Assembly: GCA_045124315.1 (NCBI GenBank)
Contig: JBGVLO010000041.1
Coordinates: 1-31,268 of the forward strand
Origin: CAG-411 sp045124315
GTDB lineage: Bacteria > Bacillota > Clostridia > Lachnospirales > Lachnospiraceae
DNA: 31,268 nt
Direction: 5' to 3'
Shown here: piece by piece, positions 22,715-30,919 of the stretch
Numbering within the stretch: position 1 is the first letter of the stretch
Layout of the letters: each line of letters begins with the position of its first letter
Notes under the pieces: model-generated
Told to the model about the DNA's origin: nothing
What the model saw: only the letters and a program-made list of their open reading frames with translations
The model's database searches: none
Made by a program: the position numbers and the translations under genes

Positions 22715-25336
22715 TTACCTCATGGAAATATCATACGGGAAGAAACGCTTCATCATTGGATACTCGTCTATAAGATCCATCAAATACGGACGGGCATCTG
22801 TCAAAATCACGGTAATCTTTCCCTGCAAAGTACTGCACATGTTCATAATGGACTGCACCGTATCCGGTGTCATCTTCTTTGCACCCTGCACCAAAAGAAT
22901 TCCTCCCTGTAATTTTTCATACTTCTGCTCTAAATGCATAAAATTCAATTTTTCTGCATTGGTCACTGCCACTTGTGGCTTCTCTGACAAGCCAAGACGA
23001 TGTAATGCTTTTGCAAACTCTTTGGTAAATTCTGCAGCTCTTTCTTTGTTCTTACAGGTAAGTACATAATGAACCGGCTGTTGTTTTGCCATTGCACCCT
23101 CTAACGCATCATATGCATCTTCACACAAACGGGTATCATGCTGATATTTTTCAAAGTACTCCCACAACATAGCACCATAGGTATTGCGGAACTGGTTTTC
23201 CTCCTCCTCTTCTGTGCCTTCTGTTATTTGCGCTGTTTCTTCCGAATCCTTGGAACCTTCTTCTTCCTGCGTAGCAACTGTCTCATCAGGCTGTTCTTCA
23301 TCCAATCCCTCTTCTGTTGCTCCATTCTCTACCTGCTGTTCCATCGATAATTTGGTTGGTTCGATTTCTTCCTGCTCTTCCGGCGCATCCTTTACAGAGA
23401 TCTCTTCCTGCTCTTCCTGCACATCTTCCAACCCATCTTTCTCAGAAGCTTCTTCCTGCTCCTCCGGCATATCTTCCACCAAACCAGCTTCTCCAGAAAC
23501 TGCTTCCTGCTCTTCCGGCATCCAATCTTCTACAGCATCCAGGCCACCATCTATGATCAGTTCATTTGACGGTTGCTCCATCAAATTCTCCAGCTCTGCA
23601 TTTTCAGAATTATCTCCTGCCATTTTATTGCGAACACGTGCCAAAATCGCTGCCTCTGCAGTTTCAGAACCTGGCTTCAAAGCAACCCTTATGGTCTGTT
23701 CCTTAACCCCAAAAGCACTTTCTTCCTTATTCACACGTTCTGTTACATAACCATCGTTATTTTGTTCCTGTAACTTTCGCTTTTCTTCTTTGGCTTTTCT
23801 GCGTTTTTCTCTTCTAGCCGCTCTTTTCGCCTGCCGTTTTGAAAGAAATGCTCTTGCACCAGTTTCCTTCTCCTTTTCCGGCTCCGGCTGCACCTTCTCC
23901 TGTTCTTCCTGTGCCACCTCTTCTACAGAATTAAATTCCGGTTCCGAAACAAGGTCTTTTGAAGCATATTCTTCTGCTATGTATTCTTCTGGTATAGACT
24001 CTTCCAAATACTGTTCCGAAGCAATTTCCCCCTGTGGATACTCATCCGGCAAATATGTTTCCGAAACAGGTTCCCCCTGCGGATACTCCTCTGGAATATA
24101 TTCTTGTGAGACATTCATATAGGCATCATACGCTTCTGGAGCATACTCCTCCAGATTATTCTCATAGCCCTCATACGCTTCCGGAACATACTCCTCCAAA
24201 TCACTTCCATAAGAATCATACAATTCCTGTGAATATTCTTCCTGATTATAAAGAGAATCCTCATCCGGAAGAATCTCCTCCATATCCGGATATCCCTGCA
24301 CATACTGTGTCTGTTCCTCTCCTTCATAATCCCATTCACCGTATGCCATCTCGTCTGAACCTTGCTGAACTTCCTCTTCCATAAGCTGCGCCATACTATC
24401 TGCCAGCATCTGTTCCGTATCTCCTGTATACATAGGATGATCCATAATCGGTTCCATTTCCCCATGCTGTGCATCCCATTCCTGCTGTCTGCTTTGGGAA
24501 ATCATTTCCTCCGAGGTCTGTCCCCATACCCGATGTACTTCCTTCTTCAAAAGGTCAATATCTTCGCCCTCTTCCTTCAAAATCTGGTGAAGATTTACGG
24601 TCTTTTCGAAATCCCGTTCCACCAGCTTACGAAGTCTTGCTTCCTCTATGGATTCCTGTTGTTGATTCAAATCTGAAGTATCATCAAAAAACTGCTCTCT
24701 TCTTTCCTCTAATTCTTCCACAGAAAGATTCTCATCTAACACACCATAGGCTTCTAATGCAGCCTTCCCTTCTTCATGATACTTACACAAAAGCCTTGCT
24801 TTATCCACAATAATACCGCTTCCAAACCAGATGATCAAATCCTGACATTCACGAATACAATCCTCATGCAATCCTGCTTTATGATAAATCTTGGCTAATT
24901 CATAGCCCCATTCTTCTGTATACTCAATCTGCTTTAATTTTTGCAATGTTGCAATGCGTAGCACATAATCTACATTCTTGGCACGGTCAATCCCATATCT
25001 TAGAATATAGCGATCCGGACTGTTGGGTGCCAACTCTGAGAATTCCTGATACAGCTCTTCTGCGTCATCAAACTCTCCTGTCTTTATAGATAAATATGCC
25101 AAACGATAAATGGTCATCTTGGAATGCTTCTGGTGATAACTCTTTAGCAATACATATTTGGCATTCTCATACTGCCCCACTCTCTCATACGCACTAGCCA
25201 GTATCTTTAAATCCACAATGGACTTCACTCTATCGATATCGATGGTATCTGCCACTTTCAGTGCTTCCTCATAATCCCCTTTTTTTAAAAGAGAACGCAC
25301 TTCCATGCATTTCATTCCATCATCTGCACGTCCCAT
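22715..25336 (-). CDS. TPR protein with acidic repeats and a degenerate AAA+-like C-terminus
   Basis: 873 aa, no signal peptide. Residues 10-210 are helix-turn-helix repeats of TPR type (KGDYEEALKVADTI, GQYENAKYVLLKSYHQ, GEFDDAEELYQEFSELAPNS). A long middle part (about 285-710) is disordered and very acidic. It contains two sets of short imperfect repeats: Tyr-Pro-Glu units such as EEYVPEAYEGY and EEYAPEAYDAY, and Glu-rich units such as PEEQEEASEKDGLED. Between them is a Lys/Arg block (AKRAARREKRRKAKEEKRK). The last 150 residues look like the CbxX/SpoVK type of AAA+ domain (LQGGILLVQGAKK and GKITVILTDARPYLMDLIDEYP where active members have a Walker B and the VIL-x-GY segment), but Walker A and the DE of Walker B are missing. 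It is probably a scaffold. The gene forms its own unit with GAGGAGG before the ATG. Confidence 0.75.
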   Translation of the reverse strand: MGRADDGMKCMEVRSLLKKGDYEEALKVADTIDIDRVKSIVDLKILASAYERVGQYENAKYVLLKSYHQKHSKMTIYRLAYLSIKTGEFDDAEELYQEFSELAPNSPDRYILRYGIDRAKNVDYVLRIATLQKLKQIEYTEEWGYELAKIYHKAGLHEDCIRECQDLIIWFGSGIIVDKARLLCKYHEEGKAALEAYGVLDENLSVEELEERREQFFDDTSDLNQQQESIEEARLRKLVERDFEKTVNLHQILKEEGEDIDLLKKEVHRVWGQTSEEMISQSRQQEWDAQHGEMEPIMDHPMYTGDTEQMLADSMAQLMEEEVQQGSDEMAYGEWDYEGEEQTQYVQGYPDMEEILPDEDSLYNQEEYSQELYDSYGSDLEEYVPEAYEGYENNLEEYAPEAYDAYMNVSQEYIPEEYPQGEPVSETYLPDEYPQGEIASEQYLEESIPEEYIAEEYASKDLVSEPEFNSVEEVAQEEQEKVQPEPEKEKETGARAFLSKRQAKRAARREKRRKAKEEKRKLQEQNNDGYVTERVNKEESAFGVKEQTIRVALKPGSETAEAAILARVRNKMAGDNSENAELENLMEQPSNELIIDGGLDAVEDWMPEEQEAVSGEAGLVEDMPEEQEEASEKDGLEDVQEEQEEISVKDAPEEQEEIEPTKLSMEQQVENGATEEGLDEEQPDETVATQEEEGSKDSEETAQITEGTEEEEENQFRNTYGAMLWEYFEKYQHDTRLCEDAYDALEGAMAKQQPVHYVLTCKNKERAAEFTKEFAKALHRLGLSEKPQVAVTNAEKLNFMHLEQKYEKLQGGILLVQGAKKMTPDTVQSIMNMCSTLQGKITVILTDARPYLMDLIDEYPMMKRFFPYDISMR

Positions 25337-25455
25337 ATGGACTCCTCCTCATCCTATGTCTTTCTCTCAACTATCCCATTCATGGGGAATAGCACCTATT
25401 TTTTCATCATTTTATTTTATCATCCTATAATTATTAATGCAAGGTAAACCAATAG

Positions 25456-25477
25456 AAAAAGGCAGCCACAAACTGCC
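25456..25477 (-). terminator. Terminator of the 780-aa gene
   Basis: On the - strand GGCAG (25477-25473) pairs with CTGCC (25465-25461) around a 7-base loop and is followed by five T (25460-25456). It is short but correctly placed, 65 bases after the stop at 25542, and separates the two large unknown genes. Confidence 0.6.
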
Positions 25478-25541
25478 AACAGCTTTCACTAACTGCTTTT
25501 GACATCCAGTCCGCCTTTTCCCCTTTTTATTCCAATCTCTT

Positions 25542-27884
25542 TTATTTGTCCCTATAAAATTCCAATGTCTGCTTCATCTCTTCTGAGATCACTACACCTT
25601 TTTTCTCTAAAGTACGATATCTCAAATCTAATTCTTTTACTTTCTTCTGCATTTCCCGTTGCTGCCTTGCCATAGCTTCCTGGAACAACGGTTGTCCATT
25701 GAGTTTTTCTCGAATTTCTTTTACAAATGGACAATAGGTAGCTAAAATTTCTCTCGCAACCTTATTCAAACGCATAGACCCTGTACATTCATTCTTAACC
25801 CAAAGTACATAATCCAACACAAACACTTCTCTTGTGTTTCCCCTTCCTTTCTGGATCTGCATTTTCAGTTTTTCCTTCTTCTCCTCTGAAAGAGCACGGT
25901 TCTTCTTATAAAACTGAATATAATCCACATATTCAGAAGTGAGGGATTTGTATTTTACATCATTCCATGTAGTACCCTGAATGGTTCTGCATAATTCCCA
26001 ACGAAACCTTCCACAGACACGAATAAAAATATCCTCCATATCATTCTCTGCAAAGATAGGAAACAAAAATCTACTATGGGACGTTCTTCTTCTTCCTTCG
26101 ATTTCCTGCCACATAGCTCCATTGGAACCATAGGTTGGCAAAAGAATAATGTCTGGAAACACTTCCTGTTGAATGTATTCCTTGTCAATCCCCTTGTCCT
26201 TATCATTTATCATTCCTTCACGATAAAACAAAGAATAATCCACAGAGGTAATCTTTTTTATGATTGCGTTCGCCTTGTCAGTGGTCATCAGACTCTGATC
26301 TAGGTGCCCCATAAACTGGTCTTTATAAAGAATCGGTACAAAAATACTAATTTGTCCACTCACCACACGACTGTTGTAACGGAACATATTCTTTATTTCA
26401 TACTGGAACTTTTTCATCTGATCGTTCTGGGCTTCTTTCATTTCTTCTTCTGTAATCTGCCCGGACTTCTTCATATCGCGAAGACTCTCCCCATAGTCCA
26501 TATCGAATTCACTCTTTGACGGTTCTTTCTTTCCTTCCAAAACCGCTGCAAGCCAGCTTCGACCTGTATACACATTACAAGGTCCTTCTCCATTGTTCTG
26601 GTCTTCTGCACAATATAACTCAATTAACTGTTCTTTTGTAAGCAACCGTTCATCTACAAATCCATAGTTTAAGAACAGATCAATGACGCGTTCATTCTCC
26701 TTCTCCTTGTAAGCTTTCAAAAATACCGCTTCATATATTTCATAAAATCCATTGGCAATGTTCTTGCGAAGTTTTCTGGCGTCGTCCTCTGTGCTGGCTT
26801 TGTCATGCATATTTAAAAACGCAAGCACATACTGCTGGAACTTGGTACAGGTTTCCTCCGGAAGCTCGGAATAAGCCAAAATCTTTCCAAGGGAACCATT
26901 CAATTCCTTCTCAATGGTCTCTGCATCTACTCCTGCATAACGGATTGCGATCTCTGCACTAATCTCATCGGTATCCTCTTCTACAGCCTCTGCCTCTTCC
27001 ATAGCGATCAAAGCATACACCTGTTCCATCTTCTCCTTGTCAATTTCAAACTTTCTTCCAGTCTTAGAAACCATAAAGTTCTCTACTTCCAAAACCTTAG
27101 CGCGAATGGATTGCACTAGCTTATTGATTCCACTCATGTCCACTTTCATCTTCTTCATGTCTAACGCCATCCGCGCAACCAGACTAAAAAGACAATTCTC
27201 CTGAGAACCAGCCAACCACTGAATGAGATTCTGCACATATCCTGCCAATTCTTCACAATGTTCCTGCAACAGCTCCACCGTCTGAATCTGTTCTTCCATA
27301 TGATGAGCAGCAATTGCACTGCCATGAGCATAATACGCCTTCTGAATCTCTGCTGGTAAGGATGCACATTCTACATAATACGCAAGTGCCCCCATATCCT
27401 CATAACATTCCTGTTCTGGAATTTCATTTAGCTCCGGAACTTTTACGACCGAAACGCTATTCTTCTTTCCTATTTCCTGGTAAGTGTGATAGTTATTTTG
27501 AATAAAGGTACGCAGAGACGCCGCCCCCTTATTCAAGATGGCATATACCTTGTTCAACTCCGCAATCTGTTTGCTGAGAGCCGTTACCACCGTACTTCTA
27601 TAATCCGTGCGATTCTCAAACAAATTCTCCATATCTTCCAAGTTCTTCACCTTAACCGGAAATAATTGCACGTCCTCCACAGTGTAGTAGTTGGCAGCAT
27701 ACTTCCCTTCTACCAAATCGCTCACACCCAAAAAACTTCCCGGACCACATAAAATCTTCGTTCCCGCATTATATACAAATACTCTGCCCTTCACCACAAG
27801 ACTTACACTATCCACTTCTGTTCCCTGCGCATACACTACTTTTCCCTTTGGCACCTGATTCACTGTATTCATATTAAGTTCCAT
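25542..27884 (-). CDS. Large protein with N-terminal cyclic-nucleotide-binding-like domain
   Basis: 780 aa, no signal peptide. Residues 8-95 have the beta-barrel pattern of the Crp/cNMP-binding fold (GKVVYAQGTEVDSVSLVVKGRVFVY, then GPGSFLGVSDLVEGKYAANYYTVEDVQLFPV). The position of the cAMP-binding Arg (usually R-x-A in the phosphate cassette) reads KYAANY, so the canonical cAMP contact is missing and the ligand, if any, is different. A long helical region follows (100-390), partly acidic (AMEEAEAVEEDTDEISAE). The C-terminal half (about 400-700) is a mixed domain with hydrophobic blocks (ISIFVPILYKDQFMG, FPDIILLPTYGSNGAMW, RFRWELCRTIQGTTW) that I do not recognise. The last 60 residues are a coiled coil. 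There is no DNA-binding helix-turn-helix. The start is ATG behind GGGGG. Function unknown; a signalling or sensor role is inference. Confidence 0.72.
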   Translation of the reverse strand: MELNMNTVNQVPKGKVVYAQGTEVDSVSLVVKGRVFVYNAGTKILCGPGSFLGVSDLVEGKYAANYYTVEDVQLFPVKVKNLEDMENLFENRTDYRSTVVTALSKQIAELNKVYAILNKGAASLRTFIQNNYHTYQEIGKKNSVSVVKVPELNEIPEQECYEDMGALAYYVECASLPAEIQKAYYAHGSAIAAHHMEEQIQTVELLQEHCEELAGYVQNLIQWLAGSQENCLFSLVARMALDMKKMKVDMSGINKLVQSIRAKVLEVENFMVSKTGRKFEIDKEKMEQVYALIAMEEAEAVEEDTDEISAEIAIRYAGVDAETIEKELNGSLGKILAYSELPEETCTKFQQYVLAFLNMHDKASTEDDARKLRKNIANGFYEIYEAVFLKAYKEKENERVIDLFLNYGFVDERLLTKEQLIELYCAEDQNNGEGPCNVYTGRSWLAAVLEGKKEPSKSEFDMDYGESLRDMKKSGQITEEEMKEAQNDQMKKFQYEIKNMFRYNSRVVSGQISIFVPILYKDQFMGHLDQSLMTTDKANAIIKKITSVDYSLFYREGMINDKDKGIDKEYIQQEVFPDIILLPTYGSNGAMWQEIEGRRRTSHSRFLFPIFAENDMEDIFIRVCGRFRWELCRTIQGTTWNDVKYKSLTSEYVDYIQFYKKNRALSEEKKEKLKMQIQKGRGNTREVFVLDYVLWVKNECTGSMRLNKVAREILATYCPFVKEIREKLNGQPLFQEAMARQQREMQKKVKELDLRYRTLEKKGVVISEEMKQTLEFYRDK

Positions 27885-28053
27885 GTTCAGTCCCCCTCTT
27901 TTTCTTTTCGCTCACTTATAGTTGTAATTCTGTAGATAGAAACTACAGACTCCCCCAACCTATAAACCTATTGGTTTTATTATACACTAAATATTTCCAA
28001 AAGGGTGTTACAATTTATCGATAAATGTTTAAATTGTGTTAACACTTTTATAG

Positions 28054-28096
28054 AAAGAGACCCCCTTCTGCCGAAGCGGCAGAAGGGGGTCTCTTT
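28054..28096. terminator. Strong GC-rich terminator after proA
   Basis: A 19-bp perfect stem (28054-28072 and 28078-28096; core GACCCCCTTCTGCC) with a GAAGC loop and A/T-rich ends lies just after the proA stop at 28103. The symmetric ends also block transcription from the left. The remaining 27885-28053 is the AT-rich upstream region of the 780-aa gene with no other feature seen. Confidence 0.9.
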
Positions 28097-28102
28097 TCTT
28101 CA

Positions 28103-29380
28103 CTATTTTTCTTTAAAATGAAATTGTTTTTTTCCAGAAGCATAATCCTCTACAATATGTCCCTGACCAAACAACTTGTATTTGTAACTTACCAGTCCCT
28201 CTAATCCCACCGGACCTCTGGCATGAAGCTTTCCCGTACTGATTCCCACTTCTGCTCCAAATCCATAACGATATCCATCGGCAAATCTGGTAGAACAGTT
28301 CTGGTATACCCCTGCGGAGTCCACTAAACTCATAAAATGCTGTGCGGTCTCTGCATTCTCTGTAATGATACAATCTGTATGATGGGAACCGTAATAATTA
28401 ATATGGCTGATCGCCTCATCCACATCTTTCACCGGCTTTACAGACAATACATAATCTAAATATTCCTTGGCATTGTCCTCCTCTGTGGCTTCCTCACAAG
28501 AGATGACCTGTTGAATTTCCTTTGTTCCACGGATCTCAACATTTTTCTCGTCCAACGCCTTCTTCAATTCCGGCATAAGCTTGTCCACCATATCTTCCTG
28601 CACCAAAAGGGTCTCAACTGTATTACAGGCAGATACATACTGGGTTTTGGCATCAACGATGATAGGCACGGCCTTCTTAAGATCTGCATCCTTGTCCACA
28701 TAAATATGGCAGATGCCATCTGCATGTCCCATAACAGGAATTTTGGTGTGATTCATAATATACTGCACAAATGCATTGGAACCTCTTGGAATCAACAAAT
28801 CTACCGACTCATGACATTCCAGCAGTTCATTGATTTCACTTCTTGCTTCCAACTGCATCATGCAATGCTCCACTAAGCCAGCCTTGCAGACTGCCTCGTA
28901 AATGGTCTGGAACAAAATTTTATTGGTACGAAGTGCCTCACTTCCGCCCTTTAGGACAACGCAGTTTCCACTCTTAATACAAAGGGCAGAAATCTGAATC
29001 AAAGCGTCTGGTCTTGCCTCAAAAATTACACCAATTACACCGATTGGACAAGTGACTCTTTCCAATACCAAACCTTCATCCAACTCTTTTCTAAACTGTG
29101 TACGAAACAGTGGATCCGGCAATGTGATCAAATCCTGAATACCGGCTGTCACATCACGAAGCTTCCCTTCGTCAAACTTCAATCTCTTAAGAACCGGACC
29201 GGACACCCCATCTTTTTCCGCCTGTTCCATATCTTCCCGATTGGCCTTGAATATCTCATCCTGCTTTGCCAAAAGTGCTTCACTTACTGCTGCCAATGCC
29301 TGGTTTCTCAATTCTTCCGATGCCGCTGCCAGCTTTGGCGCAGCTAATTTCACCTGTTTGATTTCTTCCTGTAACTTCAT
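28103..29380 (-). CDS. proA: Glutamate-5-semialdehyde dehydrogenase
   Basis: 425 aa, cytoplasmic. It reduces gamma-glutamyl phosphate to glutamate 5-semialdehyde with NADPH, the second step of proline synthesis. The length is as expected. Family marks are CPIGVIGVIFEARPDALIQI, KSGNCVVLKGGSEA, IPRGSNAFVQYI and the catalytic cysteine in VSACNTVETLLV. STRFADGYRYGFGAEVGIST is the conserved C-terminal block. The gene starts 15 bases after the amidase stop, on the same strand, so it is the second gene of a two-gene unit. The usual partner proB is not in the window. A GAAAGGTGG-like ribosome-binding site precedes the ATG. Confidence 0.96.
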   Translation of the reverse strand: MKLQEEIKQVKLAAPKLAAASEELRNQALAAVSEALLAKQDEIFKANREDMEQAEKDGVSGPVLKRLKFDEGKLRDVTAGIQDLITLPDPLFRTQFRKELDEGLVLERVTCPIGVIGVIFEARPDALIQISALCIKSGNCVVLKGGSEALRTNKILFQTIYEAVCKAGLVEHCMMQLEARSEINELLECHESVDLLIPRGSNAFVQYIMNHTKIPVMGHADGICHIYVDKDADLKKAVPIIVDAKTQYVSACNTVETLLVQEDMVDKLMPELKKALDEKNVEIRGTKEIQQVISCEEATEEDNAKEYLDYVLSVKPVKDVDEAISHINYYGSHHTDCIITENAETAQHFMSLVDSAGVYQNCSTRFADGYRYGFGAEVGISTGKLHARGPVGLEGLVSYKYKLFGQGHIVEDYASGKKQFHFKEK

Positions 29381-29395
29381 TCCGTTTCCACCTTT

Positions 29396-30415
29396 CTATT
29401 TATAGTAATCATCAATGCCATCTGCAATGGACTCTACCATTGTCTTCTGTCCGGATGCAGACTGCATATACTGATCCTCCGTTGCATTTGTCATAAAACC
29501 TAATTCGATCAACATAACCGGCACCTTGCTCCAATTGGTTCCTGTCAGGTCATCTCTCTGTATATTTCCACGATTCCGAATACCGGTTGCTTTGCAATAG
29601 CTATCCATAATACATTGGGATAATTTCAAGCTCTTGGCGCTTAAATGGCCTACATACGGGTTACGAGGAGAGGGATACAATCCACAGGCACCTCTGGCAC
29701 TTGAGGCTCCACCATCTCCGTGGATACGTATGGCAATATCCGCACCGCTGTCATTGATTTTCTCTGCCCGTTCTTTATTGGAAATGTTCACATCATGTTT
29801 GGTACGGGTCATGACGACTTTATACCCTCTGTCTACTAATTCCTTTTTTAATTTCTTCCCGATGGTCAGCGTCAGCTTATACTCAGGAACTCTCGAAGAA
29901 ACTCCACAAGTACCACCTGCCACCTTTGCTTTTCTCACACTTGATCCAGGTCCTACCGGTTCCGTGCCGGAATTTGCATACTGCTGATGTCCCGGATCCA
30001 GTCCAATGATCTTCTTTGGCTTAATGGTCAATTTACAGGAAATAGTCTCCTCCATATAGGTAGCAGAAATCATTACTTTTCCATAGCGAAGGGTCTTCAC
30101 TTTTCCATTCTTATCAATGGTTGCTTTGTCATTTGACGCAGACCATTGGATCTTGGAAGGCTCCACTGCTGATCCATCCGCCATAACCTGAAAAGTAGCC
30201 ACCTTTCCAGCTTTCATAGTAGTCTTTTTCATTCCCCAGGTCAAATTCTCTTCCTGAGCCGGTGTTTCTGTACTCACCATAGCACTGTCTGTTGCGGTGC
30301 TCTGGGCAACCGCCGCAATCTCTCTACAATTCGGGCTCTGTACACCCTGCTGCATCATGCCCAATCCTAAAATAAACACAACACCCGCCATACCAATCAA
30401 AATCTTCCTCTTCAC
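29396..30415 (-). CDS. N-acetylmuramoyl-L-alanine amidase with Ig-like domain
   Basis: 339 aa. I choose the GTG at 30415 as start: GGGGGAGG lies just before it, whereas the in-frame ATG at 30463 sits in the SRP terminator. An N-terminal membrane helix (about 5-22) exports or anchors the protein. Residues about 70-150 form a Big_2-type Ig-like domain (KIQWSASNDKATIDKNGKV, then YGKVMISATY). The rest is an Amidase_3 zinc hydrolase that cuts the MurNAc-L-Ala bond of peptidoglycan: LDPGHQ (zinc His), EYKL (zinc Glu), RIHGDG (zinc His) and LIELGFMTN (catalytic Glu). It lies directly downstream of the SRP RNA terminator and upstream of proA. Its role may be cell separation or wall turnover. Confidence 0.93.
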   Translation of the reverse strand: MKRKILIGMAGVVFILGLGMMQQGVQSPNCREIAAVAQSTATDSAMVSTETPAQEENLTWGMKKTTMKAGKVATFQVMADGSAVEPSKIQWSASNDKATIDKNGKVKTLRYGKVMISATYMEETISCKLTIKPKKIIGLDPGHQQYANSGTEPVGPGSSVRKAKVAGGTCGVSSRVPEYKLTLTIGKKLKKELVDRGYKVVMTRTKHDVNISNKERAEKINDSGADIAIRIHGDGGASSARGACGLYPSPRNPYVGHLSAKSLKLSQCIMDSYCKATGIRNRGNIQRDDLTGTNWSKVPVMLIELGFMTNATEDQYMQSASGQKTMVESIADGIDDYYK

Positions 30416-30439
30416 AAATCTTCCTCCCCCTATATTTAG

Positions 30440-30463
30440 AAAAAACCATGCCGAAATTGGCAT
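30440..30463 (-). terminator. Terminator of the SRP RNA gene
   Basis: On the - strand ATGCC and GGCAT (30463-30448) form a short stem, extended by weak pairs, followed by a T tract (30445-30440). It lies about 14 bases after the base-paired 3' end of the SRP RNA and 25 bases before the amidase start. Confidence 0.7.
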
Positions 30464-30475
30464 AGTTTCTATTAA

Positions 30476-30744
30476 ATCCGTGCGCCTCTACATCGAATAC
30501 CACTCATAAGCGTTACCTTCGCAGTTAACTCAATCCAGGCGACCTCACATCACATAAGAGTGCTCGCTTAGTGCTGCTTTGTTCCCAACCTGACACGGTT
30601 CACGAGTTCCTATTGCGTAAGACCCAAACGTCAACGCCACTTACGAAGGGCAGCCCTACAAGGAAGTACCCTCAATAAAAGCATCACCCCTACTGTAGCG
30701 GATTGTAGGTACAGGGCACCGCTAACTCCCCGGCTGCACGGAAG
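30476..30744 (-). ncRNA. ffs: Signal recognition particle RNA, large Gram-positive type
   Basis: RNA scaffold of the signal recognition particle, which together with Ffh targets nascent membrane proteins. The conserved domain IV is plain on the - strand: GTGTCAGGTTGGGAACAAAG followed by CAGCACTAAG (about 30596-30567), with the Ffh-binding loop. The 5' end TCCGTGC (30742-30736) pairs with the 3' end GCACGGA (30483-30477), closing the long helix, and the 5' part has the Alu-domain look (GGTGCCCTGTACC, then CTACAGTAGGGG). The roughly 270-base size fits the long form of Bacillus and Clostridia, not the 114-base enterobacterial form. A 40-base leader back to the promoter is presumably processed off. 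Confidence 0.95.
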
Positions 30745-30789
30745 CTTTATAAACTTTTTATCGTCCCCAAAAACACAGGACACCTTGAA

Positions 30790-30818
30790 AGTATAACAAT
30801 TCTGCTACTGACTGTCAA
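30790..30818 (-). promoter_or_regulatory. Consensus sigma-A promoter of the SRP RNA
   Basis: TTGACA (30818-30813) and TATACT (30795-30790) are separated by 17 bases on the - strand, the best promoter in the window, as expected for an abundant stable RNA. The start would be near 30784. Confidence 0.9.
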
Positions 30819-30858
30819 GCCGAATCCTTGATTTGTTTACGCCAAGAAATCCCAAAAG

Positions 30859-30888
30859 GTTACAGTTCACAGGTATGTGAACTGTAAC
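30859..30888. repeat. Perfect 13-bp inverted repeat, repeat-family end
   Basis: GTTACAGTTCACA (30859-30871) and TGTGAACTGTAAC (30876-30888) flank a 4-base loop. The right arm and its continuation, GAACTGTAACTGATTTG (30879-30895), are identical to 832-848, the left edge of the repeat copy near the chemoreceptor. On the - strand the hairpin is followed by CTTTTGG, so it may also end transcription of the gene that stops at 30920. Confidence 0.65.
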
Positions 30889-30919
30889 TGATTTGAAGGC
30901 TTTCCTCATACCTTTCTTT

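Noticed and set aside
23184..23750. Ser/Cys-rich open frame on the + strand
   Set aside because: It is the antisense image of the Glu-rich repeats of the 873-aa protein, with no ribosome-binding site.
23340..24300. CRISPR-like or tandem-repeat array
   Set aside because: The repeats are coding, imperfect Glu/Tyr-rich units within the 873-aa protein, with no spacer structure.
30416..30463. Longer N-terminus of the amidase
   Set aside because: It would translate the SRP terminator; GGGGGAGG precedes the GTG at 30415.
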